Origin: an uncultured Acetatifactor sp.
GTDB lineage: Bacteria > Bacillota > Clostridia > Lachnospirales > Lachnospiraceae
Direction of reading: 5' to 3'
Assembly (NCBI GenBank): GCA_910588225.1
Contig: CAJUQT010000001.1
Location: forward strand, 9,634-73,633
Length of the DNA stretch: 64,000 nucleotides
Positions 1 to 7,874 of the stretch are shown here, in pieces; positions within the stretch are counted from its first letter, which is position 1; every line of letters begins with the position of its first letter. The translations under genes and the position numbers were made by a program. The notes under the pieces are model-generated. The model was not told where the DNA came from. It saw only the letters and a program-made list of their open reading frames with translations, and ran no database searches.

Positions 1-102
1 TTTTACCCTTTTCATTCTTAACAGTCTTTATGCAATCCTTACGGAATTCTTAAATCTTCGGCTGCACATTGTGCAATCAGGCAGAAAGGATTTTCTACCT
101 GT

Positions 103-461
103 TTACCGCGCGGCCTTCAGATTGATGATCTGGGACTGAATAGACACATCCAACGCTGAAATCGGCTCATCACAGATGATAAAGCTGGGGGCGGAGGCCA
201 GCGCTCCTGCAATACACAGCCGCTGCCGCTGTCCGCCCGAGAATTCGTGGGGCGCTCTGGTTTTGAGCAGCGGGTCCAGGCCCACAGCCTCAAACAGTTC
301 ATCCACCTTCCGGTCATATTCCGCTCTGGAGGCAGCCAGGCGATGAACGCGGATTGCCTCACCCACTACACTTCCCGTACTCTGTCTCGGATCCAGCGAC
401 CCAAAGGGATCCTGGAAGATAAGCTGAACTTCCCTGCGCAGATCACGGTAGTAACAAAATA
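103..461 (-). pseudogene. Oligopeptide/dipeptide ABC transporter ATPase, internal fragment
   Basis: This is the middle of an OppF/DppF-type ABC ATPase. Reading on the minus strand from about 461, the frame contains the Q-loop region (LIFQDPFGSLDPR), the ABC signature FSGGQRQR, and the Walker B segment FIICDEPISALD. The Walker A loop, about the first 90 residues, and everything after the D-loop and the following IINL are missing. The upstream break at about 461 coincides with the start of the AT-rich toxin-antitoxin island; the downstream break is near 120. No permease or binding-protein gene is nearby. The fragment cannot bind ATP in the normal way, so it is a decayed remnant. The break points are estimates, because no intact paralogue is in view to align against. 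Confidence 0.8.
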
Positions 462-472
462 GATCGGTCTAT

Positions 473-631
473 ATGGAGAATAAAATAGATATTCTATCCC
501 AAAGGACATTTAGAAGAGTTGTGGGAGAGCTTCTAAATGCTCCTTTTGAAATATCTGATTGTGGAATAGTGCCGATGGGGGGTATAAGGAATATAGGAAT
601 TGAATATTGGGATAGGAAGTTTTGGAGGTAA
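473..631 (+). CDS. Unrecognised 52-residue ORF at the head of the MNT-HEPN island
   Basis: A short open frame starts ATG GAG AAT AAA and encodes 52 residues (begins MENKIDILSQ, ends YWDRKFWR). Its TAA abuts the first ATG of the nucleotidyltransferase gene, and its 3' end supplies that gene's ribosome binding site (TTTTGGAGG). Base composition is AT-rich like the two genes that follow, so it appears to belong to the same imported block. No family was recognised. It could be the remaining end of a larger gene truncated at the left junction, or a real small third component of the module. No convincing ribosome binding site was seen before its own ATG. Confidence 0.4.
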   Translation: MENKIDILSQRTFRRVVGELLNAPFEISDCGIVPMGGIRNIGIEYWDRKFWR

Positions 632-637
632 ATGTGG

Positions 638-967
638 ATGCTATCGGATAAGATGAGAGAGGAATTAGTACAAGGTCTGACGGATATTTTTGGAAATAAC
701 ATTTCCATGATTATTTTATACGGTTCAGTTGCGAAGGGGAATGCAGCTGAGGAAAGCGATGTTGATATTGCGATTGTTGTGAGGAGCCAGATGGATGATG
801 GAACAAAGCGCCGTTTCTTAAGCTGGGCTGCTGACATGGACATCAGATATGAAAGAGTTTTTTCAATCGTGGATATCCAGGAAAGCAATATGAAGAAATG
901 GGAGGATGTACTTCCTTGCTACCGGAATGTCAAAAAGGAGGGGATTGTTTTATGGAAAGCAGCTTGA
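638..967 (+). CDS. MNT-type nucleotidyltransferase (antitoxin of an MNT-HEPN pair)
   Basis: A minimal nucleotidyltransferase of about 110 residues. The fold signature is clear: GS at residues 29-30 followed by DVDI (YGSVAKGNAAEESDVDI), giving the GS-x(10-12)-DxD metal-binding motif. In MNT-HEPN modules this enzyme modifies and silences the partner HEPN ribonuclease, for instance by AMPylation. That is family knowledge, not seen here. The ATG at 638 is preferred over 632, because the GGAGG at 623-628 is then about nine bases away rather than three. The gene overlaps the likely original start of the HEPN gene at 952. Neighbours on both sides are truncated genes, which suggests insertion of the pair as a unit. 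Confidence 0.85.
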   Translation: MLSDKMREELVQGLTDIFGNNISMIILYGSVAKGNAAEESDVDIAIVVRSQMDDGTKRRFLSWAADMDIRYERVFSIVDIQESNMKKWEDVLPCYRNVKKEGIVLWKAA

Positions 968-982
968 AGGAACGGCTATCGT

Positions 983-1339
983 TTGGCGAGAGCCCGGGAA
1001 ATGCTGTCGGCATCGGAGGGCAGCCTGAAGATAGGACAGTATAAAACATCTCTAAACAGGTCTTACCATGCGTTCTTTCATGCACTGCGTTCAGCTAATG
1101 CCCTGAAGAACTTTGACTCATCCAAACATTCAGGAGTGATAGCATATTTTACAAAAGAATATTTGAAAACAGAAATATTGGACAGAAGTCTGGCTGTTGT
1201 TATCAAAGAAAGTTCATTATGCAGAGAAAAGTCTGATTATGACGATTTCTATGTGACGAGCAGGGCTGAGGCAGAAGAGCAGCTTAAAAACGCAAAACAC
1301 TTTGTTCAGCAAGTGGAAAAGTATATGAGTTCAAGGTGA
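983..1339 (+). CDS. HEPN-domain protein (toxin of the MNT-HEPN pair), probable N-terminal frameshift
   Basis: Four-helix HEPN domain protein with the typical NRSYHAFFHAL segment (Rx4-6H type catalytic motif) near residues 24-34. It is the expected RNase toxin next to an MNT antitoxin. As it stands, the frame can only start at TTG 983 or ATG 1001, directly after the in-frame stop of the MNT gene, with no ribosome binding site. A better N-terminus lies in another frame. ATG 952 overlaps the MNT 3' end and reads MESSLKERLS; dropping one T of the TTT at 982-984 joins it to LARAREMLSASE without a break. So either this copy carries a +1 frameshift that disables the toxin, or there is a one-base sequence error. 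The 3' end overlaps the histidine kinase reading frame on the other strand. Confidence 0.75.
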   Translation: MARAREMLSASEGSLKIGQYKTSLNRSYHAFFHALRSANALKNFDSSKHSGVIAYFTKEYLKTEILDRSLAVVIKESSLCREKSDYDDFYVTSRAEAEEQLKNAKHFVQQVEKYMSSR

Positions 1340-2603
1340 CTTCCCGCCCGCTCAAAGCAATCCTGACGCTCACCCGCAGGCCCTTCTCTCCGTTCTGGAC
1401 AACCAGCCCTCCTCCCATCTCCTTTAAAAAATAATCGGAAATATAGAGGCCCAGACCCGCACCCTCCACATTCGCCGCATTGCTGCCCCGCCGGAATTTC
1501 TCCTTTAAAAGGGGCAATTCGTCCTCTCCGACTCCTCCGCCGGAATCTTCCATTTCCACTGTCAGACATCCTCCGTCCTCCCTCACCGTTATCATTATCC
1601 TTGTGCCGGCATATTTGTAGGAATTGGCGAAAAGGTTATCAAATACCTGCTGCAGCCGCAGCCTGTCTGCGTACAGAATGCAGTCCGGAATGGCGGGAAT
1701 CACAGCCCTGTGCAGATAGTCGGCATTTTTCAACAAAGTTGCAAGCTCTTCGCTTCTGATGTCCTCCGGGTTCACAGGCAGCTGTTGCAGTTCCTCCAGA
1801 GTGGCTGTAAAGAGATTATTGATCAGCGTGTTGATCTGATCTGCCTTCTGAATAATCATCCGGTAATTATCCCGGATTTTCTCCTGCTCCGCAATAGCCG
1901 CCCCCACTTCGGAGGCAGCCTTAATGCTTGCCACAGGTGTCTTGATGTCATGGGAAAGCTTTGCCACCAGCTCCTTTTTGCCGGCATTGGCTTCCGCCTC
2001 CGCCTGTCTGGCCTTTTTCAGCTCTGCCCGCATCAGGTCAAAGCTTTCCGTGAACGCGCCGAAGAGATTCTGCCTGTCCATTTCCAGCGGGATGTCCAGA
2101 TTTCCTCCTGCAACCCGTTCTGCAAAGCCTTTCAGCCTCCTGAAAGGCCTGATTACTCTGCGTTTCAGATACATCACATATCCCATACACAGCCCGCACT
2201 GCAGTAACATGGAGGCCCCGGTAAAGAAAATGACGGACTCTCTCTGTCTCCGGAACAGCAGCAAAGTGTTGTTATATATCAGGATTTTCCCCACTGTCTC
2301 ACTGTTTAACTGAATGTCAAGGATAGTATCTCTGTGCCGCACTGCGGCGTTGAGGCTTTCACTGAGCCCCGGCCCCGTTCTGAACAGAACCTCGCCCTCC
2401 CTGTCCAGAACCACATATTCCAAGCCGGTAGAATTCTCATGATGGGCCATATCGTTCCAGCCCTGCTGCACGGACCGTACCGCTTCATTGACCAGTACCG
2501 TATCCTGTCCGTCCGCTCCCTGGCGGAAAGAGAAAAAGAAAAGCAGCGCCGCCTCCGCGGCAAATATACACATCAGACAGATAACAAAGATGCGCATTTT
2601 CAT
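1284..2603 (-). CDS. Sensor histidine kinase of a two-component system
   Basis: Membrane-bound histidine kinase of about 439 residues. Order: N-terminal membrane segment, a short extracytoplasmic loop of about 95 residues, a second membrane segment, HAMP-like linker, dimerisation helix with the phospho-acceptor in LSHDIKTPVAS, then the ATPase domain with N box (DNLFANSYKYAG), G1 (EDSGGGVG) and G2 (EGAGLGLYIS). ATG 2603 is chosen because GGGGGGAG sits nine bases upstream; the longer frame to 2648 has no such site. The last 15-20 residues are encoded inside the 3' end of the HEPN gene on the other strand, so the native tail was probably replaced when the AT-rich island arrived near 1340. The signal sensed is unknown. 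The gene follows its response regulator by about 90 bases. Confidence 0.9.
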   Translation of the reverse strand: MKMRIFVICLMCIFAAEAALLFFFSFRQGADGQDTVLVNEAVRSVQQGWNDMAHHENSTGLEYVVLDREGEVLFRTGPGLSESLNAAVRHRDTILDIQLNSETVGKILIYNNTLLLFRRQRESVIFFTGASMLLQCGLCMGYVMYLKRRVIRPFRRLKGFAERVAGGNLDIPLEMDRQNLFGAFTESFDLMRAELKKARQAEAEANAGKKELVAKLSHDIKTPVASIKAASEVGAAIAEQEKIRDNYRMIIQKADQINTLINNLFTATLEELQQLPVNPEDIRSEELATLLKNADYLHRAVIPAIPDCILYADRLRLQQVFDNLFANSYKYAGTRIMITVREDGGCLTVEMEDSGGGVGEDELPLLKEKFRRGSNAANVEGAGLGLYISDYFLKEMGGGLVVQNGEKGLRVSVRIALSGREVTLNSYTFPLAEQSVLRF

Positions 2604-2693
2604 TTTGCCGTACTCCCCCCTTCCCGCATCCACAGAATCCTTCGGCAACCTGCCAAAACTGTACCATACAAATCTACCATTCGGACTCTCACA

Positions 2694-3389
2694 CTACTGT
2701 CCGCTGAACCGGTATCCGTCTCCCCAGACCGTGATAATGTACTCCGGTCTGCCCGGTTCCCGCTCTATTGCCTCTCTGAGTCTGCGGATATGCACGTTCA
2801 GCGTCCCGTCTCCGGTGAATTTATCCTCCCATACTTCCTGAAAAAGCTCCTGCTTTGTTACCACTCTGTTCTCATTTCTGATCAGATAGGACAGCAGCTT
2901 AAACTCCAGCGAAGTCAGCTTCACCGGCGTATCCTCCACTGATACCTGCCGCCTGTCAAAATCCACGGTCAGCCGTCCGTCGGTATATCTGCCGTCGGCT
3001 TTTCCGCCGGACTCTGCTCCCGGCTTTCCGAAGCGTTTCAGCATCACCTTCACCTTCGCCAGCAGTACTCCCAGAGAATAGGGCTTCTGAATGTAATCAT
3101 CCCCTCCGATATGAAGGGCCATGATCTTGTCGTCATCGCTGGTCCGGGCAGAAAGGAACAGAATGGGAACCTCCGTCTTCTCCCGCAGCTCCTTACAGAG
3201 CACAAAACCGCTGCCGTCCCCCAGATTGATATCCAACAGAAGAAGGCCGGCGCTGTTCTTCCTGAAAAAGTCCCTGCATTCTCCGGCGCCGTACACCACA
3301 GCCGTACTGACCCCAAACAGGTTAAAATATTCCGCCGTGCTGTCCGCCAGCATTTTTTCGTCATCTATTATGAGGCAATCGTATTTCAA
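2694..3389 (-). CDS. OmpR/PhoB-family response regulator
   Basis: Receiver domain plus winged-helix DNA-binding domain, about 231 residues. The acidic pair in IIDDEK, the phospho-acceptor Asp in LLLLDINLGDGSG, the conserved Ser/Thr region (LSARTS) and the Lys of KPYS are all present. The C-terminal half has the typical LTSLEFKLLSYL and NVHIRRLREAIE segments and ends with the WGDGYRF hairpin. TTG 3389 is favoured because GGGAGG lies seven bases upstream. The ATG at 3407 is also in frame but has GAGAGG directly abutting it. The gene is upstream of, and likely cotranscribed with, the histidine kinase. Targets are unknown; the decayed ABC transporter downstream may once have been one. Confidence 0.93.
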   Translation of the reverse strand: MKYDCLIIDDEKMLADSTAEYFNLFGVSTAVVYGAGECRDFFRKNSAGLLLLDINLGDGSGFVLCKELREKTEVPILFLSARTSDDDKIMALHIGGDDYIQKPYSLGVLLAKVKVMLKRFGKPGAESGGKADGRYTDGRLTVDFDRRQVSVEDTPVKLTSLEFKLLSYLIRNENRVVTKQELFQEVWEDKFTGDGTLNVHIRRLREAIEREPGRPEYIITVWGDGYRFSGQ

Positions 3390-3520
3390 CGCCAGCCCTC
3401 CCTGCATCCTCTCGATCTGTTATCCAGGTTTCTGCCTTGTGTCATACCCTGCGTCCTTTCCAACAGCTACTTCCATTTCTATAATAAATCCTCGTTCCTC
3501 CAGCTGCACCGCCATGCGAA

Positions 3521-3555
3521 GAAAGTAAGGCAATAAAGGAAGCTGCCTTACTTTC
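3521..3555 (-). terminator. 12-bp perfect hairpin after the DUF4132 gene
   Basis: GAAAGTAAGGCA at 3521-3532 is the exact reverse complement of TGCCTTACTTTC at 3544-3555, with an 11-base loop. It sits 60 bases beyond the stop of the 3.6 kb gene and before the response-regulator gene, so it is placed to end the long operon. The bases after it on the minus strand are only weakly T-rich (TTCTTCG), so it may be a bidirectional or RNA-processing hairpin instead of a classical intrinsic terminator. Confidence 0.5.
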
Positions 3556-3614
3556 CATGCAAGGTGGTGCAGCCAGGATGCATGTCTTCAATCCCCACTC
3601 TATGGCACCGTATC

Positions 3615-6600
3615 TCACCGCACCGCCTTCCAGTTCACATTCTTCTCCTTGCTGGAAGCGGTGGCTTTGGCCAGCTGCAGCACCACTTCGCTGAAATACC
3701 GCTCCGGCACTTCCTTCAGGAAGCAGGAATTCTGGTCGTTGGCCTCGTCATACACATAACTGCCCCGCTTAATGCCCGCGGGCACCACTTCGCCCTTCTC
3801 ATTCACCACTGTGCCTTCCAGTCGATAGAACCTGGTCTCGTACACAGTCACATCTTCGTTCTGACCGCCAACAAAGCTGCCGGAGAAGTGAAGCTCCACG
3901 CCCATGGCCAGCTCCTTATCCTCTCTGTAATAGCTGTAAAAGCCGCCTGCATCCTGTACGGAGCCTCTGTACCATCCAAATGTCTGGAGCTTTCCGCCCA
4001 GAGACAGATCATTGACAATACAGCCGCCGAAGCGCTCAAGACTCTTCTCGTTTTCCTCTTCCTTTGTCCTGTAATACACCGGCCGGTCAAGCTGTTCAAT
4101 GGGCTGAGTAATCTCGTAATCCTCCAGCTGTTCCTTCCAGGCTTTCCGGGTATCCTCCGTCAGCTCGATGGGATGCACAATGCCGATATACTGAGCGGAA
4201 TTTTCTCCGCCTTCAGGCAGTTCGAACTCATCCTCGTCCTCCGTATTGAAAGAACCGTCCTCCATGTACCGGAACGTGGATGTCAGCTTTCTGTCCTCGT
4301 AAATACCCCAGATTAATCCTGTGGCAAACTGGTGCATCACCGGATTCTTCACAAACAGATTCTTCCAGGCCTCCACGCTCCACTGCCGCCCGGTGGACAA
4401 AGCCATCTCCAGGCGCATCTTCTGGCTGCTCACCGTGGTTTTCATCTGCTTCTTCATCTGCTTGAATTCTTCGTAAGCTGCCTTTGCCTTCTCTTCGTCG
4501 TCCTTCTTTCCGGGTGAAGGGAGATTCTTCAGCTTCTTTCCGCTCTCATCGAACACTTCCACTTCCAGCGCAGTGGTGATGGTCACGGTAAACTTCCGCT
4601 CTCCATAATCAAAGCAGCGCTCCATATTCTCGTCAAAGCCCAGATCCGGCACAATTCTGTCCGCCAGCTCTTCCGTGGTGATTCCCAGCTGGGAAGCCGC
4701 GAAATCCAGGGCCTTTCCGGCCGCAGCCTTAATCTGTTTGAACTTGAACTTCCTGGAGATGCCGTCCACAATCAACAGGGCCTGAGGCTTCGGATTCAAC
4801 GCAAGGGCCTGTACCGCCTCGGATGCAATGGCGCCTCTTGCCGCCTGAGGCCATTCCTGAATCTGGTGGTGAAGCTTTGTCACAATCTCATCTCCGCCGT
4901 GGATAGCCGCCGCATAGAGCACCCAGCGTTTCTTTGACTCCGCCCCCGCTTCCATCCATTTGTCAAACAGTTCGTTGACATATATCGCCAGCTCCTTTTC
5001 ATCCAACGTCTCCGCCAGCGCAGCAGCACTGGGACTTACCCCGCAGGGTGACATGGAGGAATAACTCAGGAGAACGGCCTGCAGGTACTCTTCCTGCGCC
5101 TCTTTCCCCGTTTTGGTATGTACCCTGGAAAAAGGTGTCTCATAGGCCCAGGCCAGACCACGCTTTTTATTGCCCTTATGGGCCTCCTTTACCAGATCCT
5201 CCCGGGTCAGCGTCTTACTGCCGCTCTCCGACTCTCCGCCTCCCACATGAAGCACTGTCTCCAGCAAGGTTCTGACCTTACCGTTCTTCTCCTTTTCCAG
5301 CGTTTCCGTGAGAAGCTCCTGATAGGCTTTACTGTCCCATTCGGTCAGCACCCGCACGGCAATCTCCCGCTCCGCGGCCTTTTTGGAGGAAAGCATCTTC
5401 TTCACATCCTCCTCCCAGTCCTTTGCCTGATACAGAATATTCAGCAGGGCTTCCTTCACCGTCTTCGCGCTGTCCTGAGAAAAGCTGAGAATGGCTTCCT
5501 TATTCGCCTTACGGTCTTCGGAAAGCACCTGCAGTCCGAAAGCCCTTCCAGTACTGCCGGCCCCCTGAAAGGCCGCCGTCATCTCCTCCCGTCTCTCCTG
5601 AAGGTATCCCTGGAAAATCTTCTTCCCCACCGCTTCAAAAATGTGCTTCCAGCTGTCCACGTAAAATGAATCATAGGCATCCGCATACCCTTTCAGCTGA
5701 TATTTCAGGCCTAAATGTCTGTCATTCACAGATTTGAAAACCTGTTCCACATTCTCCGCCTTAATGCTGCTGCCCTCCCGGAAGCTGCTGGTATTGGCGT
5801 AACCGCCGCAGAGCATCAGCAGTGCTTCACATCGTCCGCTCATCTCGTCATATCCATAGCCCTTCTGGTAGCTCTGCAGCACATTCCAATGCTTTCCGCC
5901 CCAGCGGTAGCCCGTAAGCTGCAGCTTATCTTCATAAGGATAAAGGGTCTCAATCTCCGTGGTACCATTTAAATAATCTCCGGCGACATTTTTCACTGCC
6001 GGATCCAGCGCCTGCAAAATTGCGTCGATCACCTTCGACTGCTGCTTGTGAATATCTGTGGCTTTTTTCGCATTGTACAACGAAGGATCCAGCTTCTGGA
6101 TGACGGCATTCATCCGATTATAAGAGTCGAAATCCACAATATTCATACAGTCCAGATAGACTTCCCTGTTCCGTTTAAACTGTGCACTCAATATCCCCGT
6201 CTTCATCTTCTCAGCGGCCCAGCTAATATATTTTCTGCTGTCGATTCCAAATACCTGATCATAGTCTCCGCCGTTCTGATTCAAGTCTCCCCGCAAGTCC
6301 ATGTTGTCCATGATATTCAGCATTTCCTTTGTGTTGGCGGCAAGACAGATTTTCAGCACGTTTTTCAGACGCGTCGACTGCTTATAATTGACGAAAGCCG
6401 TCCCCCCGAGAATACACAGCATAAATCGGTCCACGGGAAGATTGGTACACGCCATCTTCAGGATTCTTCCGTCCACGGCATCACGATTTACCGCATTTAT
6501 AATTTCATCCACTTCCAATCTGGGCATCTGATTCTTGTAAAGATTATGAATGCTGTTTACCAGGATATCTTCATACAGCTTCAAAAGTTCCATATCCCTC

Positions 6601-7250
6601 TTCTCAATCTGTATGACCTCTTCCTTCTCACTTCCCTTTCCGCTCAAAATCCTGCTCACACCGGCCAGAATTCCACCTGTTTTCTCCTCCGCCCCTTTTT
6701 CCACCAGCTTCAGATTTCTATATTTCATCCTGAAATAAGCAGCCAGAACCAGCACTTTGCCGTTGTCCAGCTTACTTTTCTGATACTCCAGAGCCTTTCT
6801 TACATTTTCGGAAGTATTTTCCGAAATTTCTATGATTTTCTGTATGGAATAACGGCTTATCTGGTATTCATTCATACCTGCTCTCTCAGCAAAAAGCGCC
6901 ACCTTTTTGGGAAGCTCCATATTCACTGTTTCTTTCTTGTTAAAGAAAATATAGTTGCTGGGAAACAGATTGCTGCTGGTGGACTGGCCCGCGGTAAAGA
7001 GAATATTGGCCAGCTTCTCCTTCTCATCCCTGCCCTTGTTCACCAGGTCCGTGAACAGTGAAACCATGGCATTCACCACATCCTGCGGCACACCGGACAG
7101 GTCCCGGAAGGTCAGCTTCTCCAGCTCCTGTTCCTCCGCAGTCCCGGTGAGATAATCCTCTATCAGGGTCAGCTCATCCGCCGTGAACAGATTCATCTGT
7201 TCGAAAAGTTCCACCATTTTTGTGATACGTTGATCTCTTGGGTTAATCAT
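3615..7250 (-). CDS. DUF4132 (MolR/YehI-like) giant protein
   Basis: A soluble protein of 1211 residues, close to the roughly 1200 residues of E. coli YehI. The DUF4132 region lies in the C-terminal third, with the conserved GYRWGGKHWNVLQSY-like and DLSLGGKLQTFGWYRG segments. The N-terminal two thirds look like helical repeats (HEAT-like; inference). No signal peptide or membrane segment is visible. AGGAGGT lies six bases before ATG 7250. It is the last gene of the MoxR-VWA-SWIM-DUF5682 operon and follows the frame-broken small gene by 130 bases, in which there is a palindrome. The same companions surround DUF4132 genes in E. coli (yehI with yehL, yehM, yehP and yehQ). The biochemical role is unknown; a scaffold or effector of the AAA/VWA machine is a guess. 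Confidence 0.85.
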   Translation of the reverse strand: MINPRDQRITKMVELFEQMNLFTADELTLIEDYLTGTAEEQELEKLTFRDLSGVPQDVVNAMVSLFTDLVNKGRDEKEKLANILFTAGQSTSSNLFPSNYIFFNKKETVNMELPKKVALFAERAGMNEYQISRYSIQKIIEISENTSENVRKALEYQKSKLDNGKVLVLAAYFRMKYRNLKLVEKGAEEKTGGILAGVSRILSGKGSEKEEVIQIEKRDMELLKLYEDILVNSIHNLYKNQMPRLEVDEIINAVNRDAVDGRILKMACTNLPVDRFMLCILGGTAFVNYKQSTRLKNVLKICLAANTKEMLNIMDNMDLRGDLNQNGGDYDQVFGIDSRKYISWAAEKMKTGILSAQFKRNREVYLDCMNIVDFDSYNRMNAVIQKLDPSLYNAKKATDIHKQQSKVIDAILQALDPAVKNVAGDYLNGTTEIETLYPYEDKLQLTGYRWGGKHWNVLQSYQKGYGYDEMSGRCEALLMLCGGYANTSSFREGSSIKAENVEQVFKSVNDRHLGLKYQLKGYADAYDSFYVDSWKHIFEAVGKKIFQGYLQERREEMTAAFQGAGSTGRAFGLQVLSEDRKANKEAILSFSQDSAKTVKEALLNILYQAKDWEEDVKKMLSSKKAAEREIAVRVLTEWDSKAYQELLTETLEKEKNGKVRTLLETVLHVGGGESESGSKTLTREDLVKEAHKGNKKRGLAWAYETPFSRVHTKTGKEAQEEYLQAVLLSYSSMSPCGVSPSAAALAETLDEKELAIYVNELFDKWMEAGAESKKRWVLYAAAIHGGDEIVTKLHHQIQEWPQAARGAIASEAVQALALNPKPQALLIVDGISRKFKFKQIKAAAGKALDFAASQLGITTEELADRIVPDLGFDENMERCFDYGERKFTVTITTALEVEVFDESGKKLKNLPSPGKKDDEEKAKAAYEEFKQMKKQMKTTVSSQKMRLEMALSTGRQWSVEAWKNLFVKNPVMHQFATGLIWGIYEDRKLTSTFRYMEDGSFNTEDEDEFELPEGGENSAQYIGIVHPIELTEDTRKAWKEQLEDYEITQPIEQLDRPVYYRTKEEENEKSLERFGGCIVNDLSLGGKLQTFGWYRGSVQDAGGFYSYYREDKELAMGVELHFSGSFVGGQNEDVTVYETRFYRLEGTVVNEKGEVVPAGIKRGSYVYDEANDQNSCFLKEVPERYFSEVVLQLAKATASSKEKNVNWKAVR

Positions 7251-7307
7251 GATTTACCTCCTGAATTTATATTCGTGAGCGCATATATTCTTGATAATAG
7301 AATCCTG

Positions 7308-7337
7308 ACAATAGAAGCGCTGCTTTGCTTCTATTGT
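7308..7337. repeat. 11-bp palindrome with ACAATAGAAGC arms
   Basis: ACAATAGAAGC (7308-7318) and GCTTCTATTGT (7327-7337) are perfect inverted repeats around an 8-base loop, 58 bases upstream of the DUF4132 start. A third copy of the half site (AATAGAAT) lies just before it. The arm core ACAATAGAA/TTCTATTGT recurs at 57591-57623 in front of the YesL gene. It may be an operator for a shared regulator or an RNA hairpin; no U-tract follows. Confidence 0.5.
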
Positions 7338-7380
7338 ATACCCGATTACCTGTCTTACAATACGGACATGCTTACTCCCT

Positions 7381-7874
7381 TTAATCCAGCAAGTGTCCCT
7401 CTCTGTAAGACCACTCCAGATAGTCGGGGTTCTGATAATAAAGGTCCGTCTGAAATTCCGATATTTCATCGCTGATAAAAGAGTCGAATATCTTCAGCAG
7501 CTCCTCCATCTCTCTCCCGGGCACCGCACAATCTTCAATCATAATACTATATAACTTTCTGATATCCATAAATCCGGGAACCGTATATTTGCATTCTGTA
7601 ATCGTATCAAAATCACCTGCAGGAATTTTATACTGTTCTATGATTTCATCACTTACCTGTTCAAAGGAAAGGCAGTGATTGACTTCCGCATCATACAGCT
7701 GCTTTTCAATTCCCTCTCTGCCAGGGCTTTCGTAATAACGCGCCTCCTGTTCTTCGTCTGGCATGCCGTATATTCAATTAAGGAACATACGTAAAAATAA
7801 TCACTTCCTTTTCTGTCATAGACAATCTCGCTCCTGTCAAATTTAACGCAATATAATGCCCGTTCAGCTTTCAT
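7381..7874 (-). pseudogene. Small operon gene of about 164 residues with a frameshift
   Basis: ATG 7874 overlaps the TGA of the SWIM gene (ATGA arrangement), which marks a translationally coupled gene. From there the frame reads MKAERALYCVKF up to CSLIEY near 7768 and then runs on in a composition unlike protein. In the -1 frame, translation resumes as GMPDEEQEARYYESPG and continues to a stop at 7381 (…WSYREGHLLD). Adding one base within the GAATATACGGC stretch around 7763-7770 would restore one continuous acidic protein. So the gene is either inactivated by a one-base deletion or affected by a sequencing error; a programmed -1 shift is less likely because no slippery heptamer is obvious. The family was not recognised. 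The C-terminal part is rich in Glu, Asp, Tyr and Phe. Confidence 0.6.

Noticed and set aside
469..888. 139-residue minus-strand frame opposite the MNT gene
   Set aside because: The plus-strand gene has the nucleotidyltransferase signature and a ribosome site; the antisense product shows nothing recognisable.
7254..7469. 71-residue minus-strand frame before the DUF4132 gene
   Set aside because: It overlaps the end of the frame-broken gene in another frame and the palindrome; no ribosome site or conserved feature was seen.
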